Source: CALXVA01 sp964587175
Lineage (GTDB): Bacteria; Bacillota; Clostridia; TANB77; CAG-508
Assembly (NCBI GenBank): GCA_964587175.1
Contig: CAZPKK010000027.1
Location: forward strand, 1 to 19,333
DNA: 19,333 bases
Reading direction: 5' to 3'
The first letter of the stretch is position 1. Each line of letters starts with the position of its first letter. Shown piece by piece: positions 7,964-16,988 of this stretch. A program made the translations under genes and the position numbers. A model generated the notes under the pieces. That model did no database searches. It was not told where the DNA came from and saw only the letters and a program-made list of their open reading frames with translations.

Positions 7964-9568
7964 TCAAATATCGCTGGAATCTTTTTTCAAAATTATATTA
8001 TCAATAATTAAATCAGATGATGATTTGTTTTGTGTGCTTAAATTTTCTTCTCTAAATTTCTTCAATTTATCAATTTGAAAATCCTGTTCTTTTATTGTTT
8101 CTATTACTTCTTCAAATGTAGTACAAACTTTTCCTGGCGCATATTCTTTAATAGGTCTATGAACCTTATTAATTATTTGATAATAATCTAAATCAAAAGT
8201 ATAAAATATAATTGGTTTATTTAACAAACTGAAATCATATATATTAGAAGAATAATCTGTTATTAATATATCTGTTATATAGAATAACTCATTTATATCA
8301 GGATAATCACTTAAATCTTTCATGTACGTAGTGTATTTTTCTGGTATTTCTAGTTTTGCTTTTACGAAAGGATGTGTTTTTATTAAAAAAATATAATTAT
8401 TTTTTTTACATAAATCATATATCTTATCCAAATCTATTTTTTCAAATGGATAATAAGCATCTCTTTGTCCTTTTCCTCTAAAAGTTGGAGCAAATAGTAT
8501 GATATTTTTACCCTTTAATATAGGATAAAGACTATATATTTTTTGTTTTGTATCTTCTATTTTCCCTTGATTTGGAAAGTCGTCCAATCTAGGCAATCCA
8601 TAAGGTAGTATTTTATTTTTGCTTATTCCAAACACTTCAGCATAGACTGGTATTAATGATTCTGCCCCAACTACAGCATAATCATATTTTCTATGGCTGT
8701 TTTCATATGGATGTGTCGATGAAAATCCAAATCTGGAAAACCCAACTGCTTTAAACCCAACTCCAGCATGCCATAATTGAACAAGCTTAGTTTTTTTGCT
8801 TAGATTTATAAATTTAAATATTGGCGAATAATCATCTACAAATATAATTTCTTGTTTTGACAAAATCCAGATAAGTTTAAGATACTTAAAGATTAATTTT
8901 TTTCTACTCATTTCTAATGTTTTGAAGAATGAATAACTAATCTTTATTTTTTTATCTAGACTCCTTTCTTTTATTCTATCATCCAGAGCTTTTAAGTTTC
9001 CAGTTATTGGTGCTCTTGTTTCCGACATAAGCAATATTCTATTTTTTTTATTAAAATGTATTAAAGAATATATTTTATATAAAATATTCATACATTTTTT
9101 TCCAAACACAAAAATTATATGCCCTATGCTTTTCCCCTTTATTCTCTCTTTATGATAGTTGTCGTTAATCATCATAAATTCAGAACTCAACAAACATATT
9201 ATTTTTCCTTTATCTTCTATTGGTTCAAAATTTATAGTATATGCAACTTTTCTATCTTCTTCGTATCTATAAATTTTATCAAGAGTTTCCAATTTATATC
9301 CTAATTCAGTCGTAATACTAATTGTTTCTATTGCATCATCTTTTTGGGCTATAAATTTATATATATCATTTTGTAGCATTACTATATTATCAATATTAGT
9401 AATATTAATTACAATCTTATATTTATCTTCTTCAATTTTATTAAAAACTAGCTTTATTTTTTGTGATTTAGACACTAGAAATATTTCATTTTTTTCTACA
9501 TCTTTTCCTTGAAGAATAACATTTAAATATATTCTATCCCAAAACATATCTATAATTTCTATATTCAT
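7964..9568 (-). CDS. CDP-glycerol glycerophosphotransferase family protein (TagF/TarL-like), 534 aa
   Basis: This is a second Glyphos_transf enzyme, probably a polymerase or primase for a phosphodiester-linked surface polymer, acting on the cytoplasmic face of the membrane. Residues about 1-130 are a beta-rich, non-catalytic N-terminal domain seen in longer family members. The GT-B part has MSETR (181-185), QLWHAG (264-269, His 267), YGLPRLDDF (323-331), FAPTFRG (359-365), KTHP (397-400) and TDYSS (437-441). A basic helix region (about 145-180) may contact the membrane. TAGGGGA lies 6 nt upstream of ATG, and the upstream fusion gene ends 8 nt before, which suggests coupled translation. It differs clearly from the 391-residue paralogue in its N-terminal domain and in having WHAG rather than WHSMG. 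A different acceptor or donor is therefore likely. The exact role cannot be read from the sequence. Confidence 0.9.
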   Translation of the reverse strand: MNIEIIDMFWDRIYLNVILQGKDVEKNEIFLVSKSQKIKLVFNKIEEDKYKIVINITNIDNIVMLQNDIYKFIAQKDDAIETISITTELGYKLETLDKIYRYEEDRKVAYTINFEPIEDKGKIICLLSSEFMMINDNYHKERIKGKSIGHIIFVFGKKCMNILYKIYSLIHFNKKNRILLMSETRAPITGNLKALDDRIKERSLDKKIKISYSFFKTLEMSRKKLIFKYLKLIWILSKQEIIFVDDYSPIFKFINLSKKTKLVQLWHAGVGFKAVGFSRFGFSSTHPYENSHRKYDYAVVGAESLIPVYAEVFGISKNKILPYGLPRLDDFPNQGKIEDTKQKIYSLYPILKGKNIILFAPTFRGKGQRDAYYPFEKIDLDKIYDLCKKNNYIFLIKTHPFVKAKLEIPEKYTTYMKDLSDYPDINELFYITDILITDYSSNIYDFSLLNKPIIFYTFDLDYYQIINKVHRPIKEYAPGKVCTTFEEVIETIKEQDFQIDKLKKFREENLSTQNKSSSDLIIDNIILKKDSSDI

Positions 9569-9576
9569 ATTTTCCC

Positions 9577-11355
9577 CTATACTTCTTTACCTTTTTTCAT
9601 TTCAGTTTCAATATATTCTACTGTTCTTCTAAATCCTTCTTCTATTGTTATTGAAGGTTTCCAACCTAACTGTCTTATTTTTTCACTAGTTATAATTCCT
9701 AATTTAAATGGGGCACATCCTTTTTGCTCCTCATCTATTTGCATTTCAACTTTTAAATTTCTTTCTGGATATAAATTTACTAACATTTCTGCTAGTTCTT
9801 TAATTGTTATTTTTGCTCTTTCATCTGCTACATTATATACAACATCGTCCGAATCTAATAAAATTAAAAATATTGCAGAAATAACATCTCTTATATAAGT
9901 ATAAGTCCTAACAGACTCTCCCGTACTTTTCATAATTATGTTTTCATTATTCACAATGTTTTTTAGAAAATCTGCTTGTACTCTTCCATCATGAATAGAC
10001 ATTCCAGGTCCATATGTATGAGCTGGTCTAGCTATTTTCACATTTAATCCATATTGTTCTTTAAATGATATACACATATTCTCTGCCGCTCTTTTACCCT
10101 CTGGATAACAAGATCTTGGAAGAATCGGATCTACAAATCCATATGTATTTTCATCAAATTTTTCTTGCCAAGAATATGGTTCACCATATATTTCTCTTGA
10201 TGAAATATACAAGTAACTCTTTACATTATTCTTTTTTGCAAGTTTTAAAGTATTGAATGTACCAATTGTATTGGCCATAATAGTATCTACTGGTTTTTCT
10301 TTCATTATCTTTGGGCTTGCTGGACTTGCTGCATGAATAATATAATCAATTCTATCATTATAAGTAATCCTATCACACACGTCTTGTTCAAGCACAATAA
10401 TATCAGGTCTATTTTTCAAAAATAAAGGTAGTTTTTCTTTACTTCTCACTAATGCTAATATCTTTATATTATAAGATCTTAAATCATTTAATGCTGCTAG
10501 TGTATATAATATATATGTGCCGAACATTCCTGCTGCACCAGTTATCAATATAGTAGTATTTTCTAATTTTTTAAAATCAATATTATTTCCTAATATTTCT
10601 TCAATATCTTTATCAATTACAGGATTTAATTCTTCACTATTCTTGTATTCATCTTGCTCATACCTATATAATGCTTGGACAACATAATAATCTGATGGAG
10701 TAGTAACTTTTATATTATTTCGTGGTCCAATTGTTATATGAACATTATAGCCATTGTTTCTCATTAAATTGCAAGAATCTACGATTCCATTATATTTTTG
10801 TTCAGTTTTTCTTACTTTTTCATGAACTTTTAATATCTCACCCAAATAAAAACATTGTGGTGCTTGAGCTGTATACATTATATCCCTGTTTGGAACATCT
10901 TGTACGTTCTCTCCATCTCTACTTACAATTGCGGTTTCAAAACATGGAGTAGATGTTATTGATGAGCCATAATTTCTTACATCTTTAATATTTTGTTCAA
11001 TTAATTCTTGTGTAATAAAAGGTCTTACACCATCATGAATAAGTACTATGGAATCAGATGGATTTTCTTTACCAGCAGCTTCTAAAGCATTATAAATAGA
11101 GTCTTGTCCAGTTTCTCCTCCCGGTACTATCTTGGCAACTTTTTTTATATTATAATTATCTAGTTCTTCTTTAAGATAGTCTATCCAATCATACTTACAT
11201 GCAATATATATTTTGTCTATATTATCATTTCTTTCAAAATTTTCTAAAGTTTTAATAATTATGGGTTTTTTCTCTATTTTCATAAATTGTTTTGGTAGTC
11301 CTTGTGTCTTCATTCTTGTTCCACTACCCCCTGCAAAAATTATGGCAATATTCAT
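9577..11355 (-). CDS. bifunctional TarI/IspD-like cytidylyltransferase fused to UXS-like extended SDR
   Basis: This 592-residue protein has two enzyme domains. Residues 1-235 are an IspD/TarI-type cytidylyltransferase that would join CTP to a polyol- or sugar-phosphate. It has AGGSGTRM (8-15), LPKQF (20-24), HDGVRPF (107-113, nearer TarI than IspD) and a QAPQ motif (164-167). After a linker, residues about 265-592 form an extended NAD(P)-binding SDR. This part has GAAGMFG (273-279), HAASPASP (341-348), SSREIYGE (385-392), catalytic-type Y417-P-E-G-K421, and ARPAHTYGPG and RTYTYIRD as in UDP-glucuronate decarboxylases or dehydratases. The natural reading is synthesis and then modification (or the reverse) of a CDP-activated unit for the neighbouring glycerophosphotransferases. 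This differs from the known TarI-TarJ type fusion, whose second domain is not UXS-like. It starts 5 nt after the preceding stop, with AAAGGAAG upstream. The product is unknown. Confidence 0.88.
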   Translation of the reverse strand: MNIAIIFAGGSGTRMKTQGLPKQFMKIEKKPIIIKTLENFERNDNIDKIYIACKYDWIDYLKEELDNYNIKKVAKIVPGGETGQDSIYNALEAAGKENPSDSIVLIHDGVRPFITQELIEQNIKDVRNYGSSITSTPCFETAIVSRDGENVQDVPNRDIMYTAQAPQCFYLGEILKVHEKVRKTEQKYNGIVDSCNLMRNNGYNVHITIGPRNNIKVTTPSDYYVVQALYRYEQDEYKNSEELNPVIDKDIEEILGNNIDFKKLENTTILITGAAGMFGTYILYTLAALNDLRSYNIKILALVRSKEKLPLFLKNRPDIIVLEQDVCDRITYNDRIDYIIHAASPASPKIMKEKPVDTIMANTIGTFNTLKLAKKNNVKSYLYISSREIYGEPYSWQEKFDENTYGFVDPILPRSCYPEGKRAAENMCISFKEQYGLNVKIARPAHTYGPGMSIHDGRVQADFLKNIVNNENIIMKSTGESVRTYTYIRDVISAIFLILLDSDDVVYNVADERAKITIKELAEMLVNLYPERNLKVEMQIDEEQKGCAPFKLGIITSEKIRQLGWKPSITIEEGFRRTVEYIETEMKKGKEV

Positions 11356-11360
11356 ATTAT

Positions 11361-14060
11361 CTACTTCCTTTCTTCCACATATTTTTTTACTTCATTATAT
11401 ATTCTCTCACAATTATTCTGATCATCAAATGCAAAGAAATCATCTGCTCTTTTTTTGTATTCCTCTTCTGTCACACAATCATTATCAATATATCTACACA
11501 AAGTTTCAACTATCTCTGTATTGTTCTTACATATTGGTCCAAATCCCATAGTATCATATTTAAGTCCACCTGCTTCATAATGTGGTGGCAATTCATCTGG
11601 ATGATAATATACTATTGGTTTTCTCATATATGCAAAATCAAATTGTACTCCAGAATAGTCAGTAACCATCAAACTAGATCTAGTTAATACATCTTCATAA
11701 TTCATGTTGTCTGTAGCAGCCATTAGTTCAACATATTCATTTGGAGTAAAGTCACTTTTCTGTGCACTAATTGCTGGATGTAATAAATATATGATTTTAT
11801 AATTTTTCTCTTTAGCTTTATTTATTAATTTTTCATCATTAATTAACGTATTATATATTTTGTAATATGTGCTGTTCTTGAAGAAATTATTATGACTCTT
11901 TTTCATATGGGCAACATTAGAATTTACAATATTTCTTCTCCAAGTTGGTGTTATTAATATAATCTTTTCTTCCTTAGATTTTAAACCATCATACCTTGCA
12001 AGCCCTGTTAATTTCAATTGTTCTGGTTTAAAATCATACATTGGTGTACTCAATAAATTTTTCACCTCATATTTGGAAGCACAACAATATAATTTTATAT
12101 TATCATACAATCTATTTTGATATTGAGCTATTTTTTGAATAGATAATCCGTGTTGTATACATATAACTTCACTATTAAACAAATCACATATATAGTTTCT
12201 TGCCATTTTTGTATCAAAACTACAGTATGATACAGCATTTGCATGGGTATCTAATATAACAGTACTTAATAATGAAATTAACTTTTGCATAAATGTTCCA
12301 TATGTAAGTACATGCATTTTGCTATATTGTTTTAGTCTTTTATAATCAAGTGAATCTTTTTTTATTATATAATATACACTTACATCTTTTTTATTTTCCA
12401 TAATGTATTTAAATATATATTCTCCATTATCACCTGCTTTATATAATTTGTCAAAAGTAATCCATATTTTTTTATTTTTCGTAAATAATTTACTTATAAA
12501 ATAGCTAAATCTAAGTGCAAAATATTTTATAGTAAATATTTTTCTTTTTGCTCTATATATTCTAGCTAAAAAATATTTTACTTCATTTAGTATTCCTGTA
12601 AAGGTGTTTTTCTTTTGTATAATAAATCTTTTATTTCTATTTTTTAGATAATATTTATTATTTATTTTCCAATAAGAGTATTTTGAGTTATTCAAATGTG
12701 ATTGTACTTTAAAAAATCTGAAACTTAGTTCCTCATCAATATTTTTATACACATAGTGTAAAGCAATTTCTTCATTAGTGTTATTTTCGCCTAACTCTAT
12801 CTCAAGATGAAGAGGTACTTTTTTTCTAATAGTAAGTCCAAAGCACTGTATAAGTGGATAAAATTCTGTTTTAGCCGCATAGATTTTTTCTCCTTTATAT
12901 AGCGCATATACTTCTAGGTCTTCCGCACTAATAAAATCTTGTAACCCTATTGTAAAATCAAATTCTAGTTTTCCTTTATTATAATTAATTGCATAAAATG
13001 TAGCATGTTCGCCTAATACATTACCAATCCTATCAATTTTATAGTCCTTTTCTTCTGAATTATCACTTAGTAAGAAAAAATTTTGATCACAAATTACTTC
13101 TGTTTTACAACCTTTTATTCTATTCTTATTTGTGACTAATTCATATGCAAGCCATCTTGGTACTTTAAATAATGAACCTTTAAAATTTCCTAATATAAAA
13201 TCATTATCTATGTAATTTAGAGCTTTTGCTGTTTCTGTGAAAAATTCCCTAGCTTCATCTGCATTTAAAACCATTTTATTTCTATCATTTGAATTGCAGT
13301 TATATTTTGCAAATATATAATATAATAGTGCTTCTTGTACGAATTCTGGAATTTTTCTTTTTTGTTTTTCATAATTTTCAAGAAAAGGAATTACAAATTT
13401 TTTTAATGAGTTTGTATACCAATCCTTATTATATTGCATGAAGTTCATAGAAGTATTGTCTTCTTTAGCATTTTTATAATACATCTCAGCATCAATGTTA
13501 TAATATATTTTACTCTCATCAAGTATTTCTAACAACAATTTCGTTTCAGAATCTTCTAGACAAACATCTTCATCGAAATTTCTATTTTGAAGAATTTTCT
13601 TGTTAAAGAAATATGAATCAAACGCTAAATTTAATTTATTTGGTATTTCCTCTAGATTTACCATTTTTATTTTATGTGACATTTTATATTTTTTCTTTAT
13701 ATTATCAGCCACAAAATATGGATGCATACATATTACATTAGCGTTTTCACTTTTTATACATTTTAATAATTTATTTAATGCATTTTTTGAATAAGTAGTC
13801 CCTTGCTCTATAAACGTTATATACTCACCTTTTGAATGTTTTAATCCTATATTAAATGCCTCTGCTTTATTTTTATTTTCAACAGCCAAATGTACTACAT
13901 TTTCATATTTTTCACATAATGAATCTATTTTTTCATCTTTTTCATCAAAATTCATTAAAATAATTTCTATTTCTTTCCATTTACTATTTTTCTTAATATT
14001 TAATATTGTTTGCTCTATTTCTTCTACTATATTACCATACATTATTACTGAGATTTTCAT
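11361..14060 (-). CDS. GT2 glycosyltransferase / CDP-glycerol glycerophosphotransferase fusion, 899 aa
   Basis: Residues 1-220 resemble a GT2 (GT-A fold) glycosyltransferase: MKISVIMYG at the start, then NIGLKHSKGEYITFIEQG, then CLEDSETKLL with the usual Glu-Asp (169-170). The metal and nucleotide-sugar binding Asp-x-Asp position is E85-Q-G87, so the motif is lost or altered. Residues about 345-480 are a beta-rich middle domain. A basic, aromatic stretch (about 480-530) may bind membrane. Residues about 530-899 are a Glyphos_transf domain with IQHG (635-638), TPTWR (704-708), LHP (760-762) and TDYSG (800-804). AGAAAGGA lies about 10 nt upstream of ATG. It follows the SDR gene by 52 nt. It probably builds or primes a surface polymer with mixed glycosyl and phospho-polyol linkages. 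Whether the GT2 half is active is uncertain. Confidence 0.88.
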   Translation of the reverse strand: MKISVIMYGNIVEEIEQTILNIKKNSKWKEIEIILMNFDEKDEKIDSLCEKYENVVHLAVENKNKAEAFNIGLKHSKGEYITFIEQGTTYSKNALNKLLKCIKSENANVICMHPYFVADNIKKKYKMSHKIKMVNLEEIPNKLNLAFDSYFFNKKILQNRNFDEDVCLEDSETKLLLEILDESKIYYNIDAEMYYKNAKEDNTSMNFMQYNKDWYTNSLKKFVIPFLENYEKQKRKIPEFVQEALLYYIFAKYNCNSNDRNKMVLNADEAREFFTETAKALNYIDNDFILGNFKGSLFKVPRWLAYELVTNKNRIKGCKTEVICDQNFFLLSDNSEEKDYKIDRIGNVLGEHATFYAINYNKGKLEFDFTIGLQDFISAEDLEVYALYKGEKIYAAKTEFYPLIQCFGLTIRKKVPLHLEIELGENNTNEEIALHYVYKNIDEELSFRFFKVQSHLNNSKYSYWKINNKYYLKNRNKRFIIQKKNTFTGILNEVKYFLARIYRAKRKIFTIKYFALRFSYFISKLFTKNKKIWITFDKLYKAGDNGEYIFKYIMENKKDVSVYYIIKKDSLDYKRLKQYSKMHVLTYGTFMQKLISLLSTVILDTHANAVSYCSFDTKMARNYICDLFNSEVICIQHGLSIQKIAQYQNRLYDNIKLYCCASKYEVKNLLSTPMYDFKPEQLKLTGLARYDGLKSKEEKIILITPTWRRNIVNSNVAHMKKSHNNFFKNSTYYKIYNTLINDEKLINKAKEKNYKIIYLLHPAISAQKSDFTPNEYVELMAATDNMNYEDVLTRSSLMVTDYSGVQFDFAYMRKPIVYYHPDELPPHYEAGGLKYDTMGFGPICKNNTEIVETLCRYIDNDCVTEEEYKKRADDFFAFDDQNNCERIYNEVKKYVEERK

Positions 14061-14112
14061 TTTATTTTTCCTTTCTAAGTAAATATATATCTTCTTTCTT
14101 TTATCTTTTTCT

Positions 14113-14949
14113 TTAACTCTTTTTTCTTCGCTGTATATGATAAGCTGTTTCTTCTAATATACAGTCAGGTACAATTTTTGAAAAAAGTCTCACGCTCTTA
14201 TTTAAAACTCCAGGTATTATAATAAGTTTCCCTTTTAAAGCTTTATCTATTCCATATTTAGCCACTATTTCACTAGGCATACTAGGAGCCTTAAATACCA
14301 CATTTGCTACATTGTTAAAATTTGTATTTACTGGTCCAGGACAAAGTATACTAATCCTTACATTTGATTTTTGTTTTTTTATTTCCTTGTTTATCGCTCG
14401 CGAAAGCCTTATTACATATGCTTTAGAAGCATAATATGCTGCCATAAGTGGTCCTGGTTCCATTCCTGCAATTGAAGCAACATTTAATATATGTCCTTTG
14501 TTTTTCTTTATCATATCTTTTAAATATAATTTAGTCAATACATGAACTGCTGTAATATTCGTATTTATTAAATTTATTTCTTTTTCTAAATCGGTATCTA
14601 TAAATTCTCCAAACACGCCGAATCCTGCATTATTAACTAGTAAATCTATATTTATATTTTTTGTTTCTTCATATAATTCAATACAATTTTCTTTTTTGCT
14701 TAAATCTTTTTGTATAATTATTATTTGTTGATTATTTTTTATTGTTTTTTCTCTATCTTTTAATTTTAACTGATTATCAATAGTATTTACTTGAGTTTCC
14801 TTATTACTACTATCTTCTAATTTTTCCTTTAATTCGTCCAAATTATTTTTGTTTCGTGCTACTATTATTAGGCTATATCCCAACTTATATAAATATCTTG
14901 ACATGTCTCTTCCTATACCAGAAGAAGCACCTGTTACTAAAGCCCACAT
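14113..14949 (-). CDS. classical short-chain dehydrogenase/reductase
   Basis: This NAD(P)-dependent classical SDR has 278 residues from the chosen start. TGASSGIG (7-14) binds the cofactor, NNAG is at 106-109, the catalytic Ser is near 159 (NVASIAG) and YASK (173-176) holds the catalytic Tyr and Lys. CPGPV follows. Residues about 47-74 are a Lys/Asn/Gln/Glu-rich insertion not usual for the family. An upstream in-frame ATG at 14976 would add nine residues, but it has no Shine-Dalgarno site and sits on the predicted transcription start. The ATG at 14949 has AAGGTGG (14954-14960) 4 nt upstream and begins MWALVTG as expected. It is the first gene of the leftward polymer operon. The substrate is unknown: it could make a polyol or sugar precursor, or act on lipids. 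Confidence 0.9.
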   Translation of the reverse strand: MWALVTGASSGIGRDMSRYLYKLGYSLIIVARNKNNLDELKEKLEDSSNKETQVNTIDNQLKLKDREKTIKNNQQIIIIQKDLSKKENCIELYEETKNINIDLLVNNAGFGVFGEFIDTDLEKEINLINTNITAVHVLTKLYLKDMIKKNKGHILNVASIAGMEPGPLMAAYYASKAYVIRLSRAINKEIKKQKSNVRISILCPGPVNTNFNNVANVVFKAPSMPSEIVAKYGIDKALKGKLIIIPGVLNKSVRLFSKIVPDCILEETAYHIQRRKKS

Positions 14950-14984
14950 TTTTCCACCTTCAAAATTTTTTTTCATACTTTATG

Positions 14985-15013
14985 AATATATCATATTTTT
15001 ATACATTTATCAA
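14985..15013 (-). promoter_or_regulatory. promoter of the leftward surface-polymer operon
   Basis: On the minus strand TTGATA (15013-15008) and TATATT (14990-14985) are separated by exactly 17 nt. The predicted start is near 14978, giving a leader of about 30 nt to the SDR start at 14949. It lies back to back with the rightward promoter at 15037-15065. Confidence 0.65.
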
Positions 15014-15036
15014 CAAATTTGAGAAGAATTTTTAGC

Positions 15037-15065
15037 TTGTATTTTTTTGTCATATATTGTATAAT
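15037..15065 (+). promoter_or_regulatory. promoter of the GT4-acyltransferase pair
   Basis: TTGTAT (15037-15042) and a perfect TATAAT (15060-15065) are separated by 17 nt. The predicted leader before the ATG at 15107 is about 35 nt and contains AGAGGA (15095-15100). Confidence 0.65.
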
Positions 15066-15106
15066 TATTAAGAAATTTTAACCATATAAATAAAAGAGGA
15101 TAATCC

Positions 15107-16237
15107 ATGAAAATACTAATAGTAATAGATCAGTTTGATAATTCTAATAATGGAACAACTATTTCTGCAAGAAGATTTGCCAAAGGTTTACAAGCTGATG
15201 GAAATGAAGTATATGTTGTAAGTACTGGTAATAAAAAGGATGAATATAAATTTAATTTAAGAGAACTCCCTTTACCACCAGGAATTTCCCATATAATAAA
15301 ATCTCAAGGAATGAGTTTTGCAATTCCTAATACTGAAGTTTTAGAAAAAGCTATTTCTAGTGTTGATATTGTACATTTTTATATGCCTTTTTTTATTTCC
15401 AAAGCTGGGCTTAAAATATGTGAAAAATTACATATTCCACACACTGCTGCTTTCCATGTACAACCTGAAAACATAACCTACACAATTGGACTTGGAACTA
15501 AAACTAAAGTAAATGATATGATTTATACACATTATAGAGATGCATTTTTTAACAGATTTACGCATATACATTGTCCAAGTGAATTTATTGCAAACGAACT
15601 TAAATCACATGGATATACTGCTAATATGCATGTAATTTCAAATGGTGTGGATGACGACTTTAAGTATTATGGCAAGAAAAAACTTCCTGAATTTGAAGGT
15701 AAATTCGTTATTACAATGATTGGTAGATATTCAAATGAAAAAAGGCAGGATGTTTTAATTGATGCTATTTCTAAGTCTAAATACGCAGATAAAATTCAGC
15801 TTGTTTTGGCAGGTAAAGGTCCAAAAGAAGCCAAATATAGAAAGCTGGGTGAAAAATTGATAAATCCGCCTATAATGCAATTCTATAATACAGAAAATTT
15901 AATTAATCTTTTAAAATCAACAAATTTATATGTACATAGTGCTGATGCTGAAATTGAAGCTATATCTTGTATTGAAGCTTTTGCTTGTGGCAATGTACCA
16001 ATTATAGCAAATAGCCCTAACTCTGCAACCAAACAATTTGCATTAGTAAAAGAAAGCTTATTTGAAGCAGGTAATAGCACAGACTTAGCAAACAGAATAG
16101 ATTTTTGGATAGAAAATGAAGATTACAGAAAGGAAATGGAACTAAAATACTCTGAGAGTGCTAATAAATATAGACTTAAAGATAGTATTAAAAAAATGGA
16201 GGAGATGTTTGAGGATGCAATTAGAGAATATAGATAA
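15107..16237 (+). CDS. GT4 glycosyltransferase, probable glycolipid synthase
   Basis: This is a retaining GT-B glycosyltransferase of family GT4, 376 residues long. The N-terminal acceptor domain starts MKILIVIDQFDNSNNGTT, where glycine replaces the usual GG loop. The donor domain has VISNGVD (177-183), IGRYSNEKRQDVLI (205-218), LAGKGP (234-239) and E282-x7-E290 (EIEAISCIE), the nucleotide-sugar binding signature. It resembles diacylglycerol glucosyltransferases of Firmicutes, and its 3' end overlaps the next gene, a PlsC-type acyltransferase, by 23 nt, so the pair probably makes a membrane glycolipid. That glycolipid could be a polymer anchor for the divergent operon; this is inferred. The start is supported by AGAGGA 6 nt upstream and a promoter at 15037-15065. 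Sugar donor and acceptor cannot be read. Confidence 0.9.
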   Translation: MKILIVIDQFDNSNNGTTISARRFAKGLQADGNEVYVVSTGNKKDEYKFNLRELPLPPGISHIIKSQGMSFAIPNTEVLEKAISSVDIVHFYMPFFISKAGLKICEKLHIPHTAAFHVQPENITYTIGLGTKTKVNDMIYTHYRDAFFNRFTHIHCPSEFIANELKSHGYTANMHVISNGVDDDFKYYGKKKLPEFEGKFVITMIGRYSNEKRQDVLIDAISKSKYADKIQLVLAGKGPKEAKYRKLGEKLINPPIMQFYNTENLINLLKSTNLYVHSADAEIEAISCIEAFACGNVPIIANSPNSATKQFALVKESLFEAGNSTDLANRIDFWIENEDYRKEMELKYSESANKYRLKDSIKKMEEMFEDAIREYR

Positions 16238-16961
16238 AGAAGGAAAAAAAGATATTCCTGAAGATTCTCATATGTTACATTTTTGGCAACCTTGCAAATT
16301 TGAAATTGATGAAGATTTTGAGTTTGTTAATGATAATTTTTTGTTTAACACATTTTCAAACTTACTTTATATTATTGCATATCCGATATTGCATTTTATT
16401 AACAAATTTCTTTTTGGATTTAAAATAGAAGGAAAGGAAAACTTAGAAAATATTACTACTGGTAAGGTTACTGTTTCAAACCATGTACACCCTATGGATT
16501 GTACTTTTGTTGGTCTTGCCAATGCTCCTCACAAAACTTTTTTCACATCTTTAGAAACAAATTTCAAGATACCAGTTGTACGTAGATTAATAAAACTTTT
16601 GAATACAGTTCCTATACCTCAAGACATAAAATACACCAAAGCTTTTATGGACTCTATTGATAAGGTATTACAAAACAACAAAACAGTACATTTTTATCCA
16701 GAAGGTTCTCTATGGCCTCATTATGATAAAATTAGACACTTTAAAAATGGTGCTTTTGATTTTGCAGTTAGAAACAATGTACCAGTAGTTCCAATGGTAA
16801 TTAAGTTTAATAAACCTAAAAAAATAAACAGTTTTGTAAAAACTAGAACCACTATAACTTTAGTTATTCAAAAACCAATTTATCCTAATAAATTGTTAGG
16901 AAAAAGAGATGCTATTATAGATTTAAAAGAAAGAGTATATAATTCTATGTGCAATGAATAA
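16215..16961 (+). CDS. PlsC-family 1-acylglycerol-3-phosphate acyltransferase-like protein
   Basis: This glycerolipid acyltransferase of the PlsC/AGPAT family has 248 residues from the chosen start. Motif I is NHVHPMD (89-95), the catalytic His-x4-Asp (H90, D95). The acceptor-phosphate motif is YPEGSLW (161-167, E163), in the place of the usual EGTR. A hydrophobic stretch (about 42-62) would anchor it in the membrane. The frame opens with a GTG at 16158, but the ATG at 16215 has GGAGGAG (16198-16204) 10 nt upstream, overlaps the GT4 gene by only 23 nt and needs no 60-nt overlap. The overlap suggests translational coupling, so the two enzymes probably act on the same lipid. It could make phosphatidic acid or acylate a glycolipid. 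The family is clear; the acceptor is not. Confidence 0.9.
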   Translation: MQLENIDKEGKKDIPEDSHMLHFWQPCKFEIDEDFEFVNDNFLFNTFSNLLYIIAYPILHFINKFLFGFKIEGKENLENITTGKVTVSNHVHPMDCTFVGLANAPHKTFFTSLETNFKIPVVRRLIKLLNTVPIPQDIKYTKAFMDSIDKVLQNNKTVHFYPEGSLWPHYDKIRHFKNGAFDFAVRNNVPVVPMVIKFNKPKKINSFVKTRTTITLVIQKPIYPNKLLGKRDAIIDLKERVYNSMCNE

Positions 16962-16988
16962 CAGAGATTGAAACATGTGTACGGTTCC

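Noticed and set aside
11213..11687. Overlapping rightward frames of 112 and 131 residues
   Set aside because: They are antisense shadows of the two fusion genes with Phe/Ile/Tyr/Ser-rich translation and no gene-like start.
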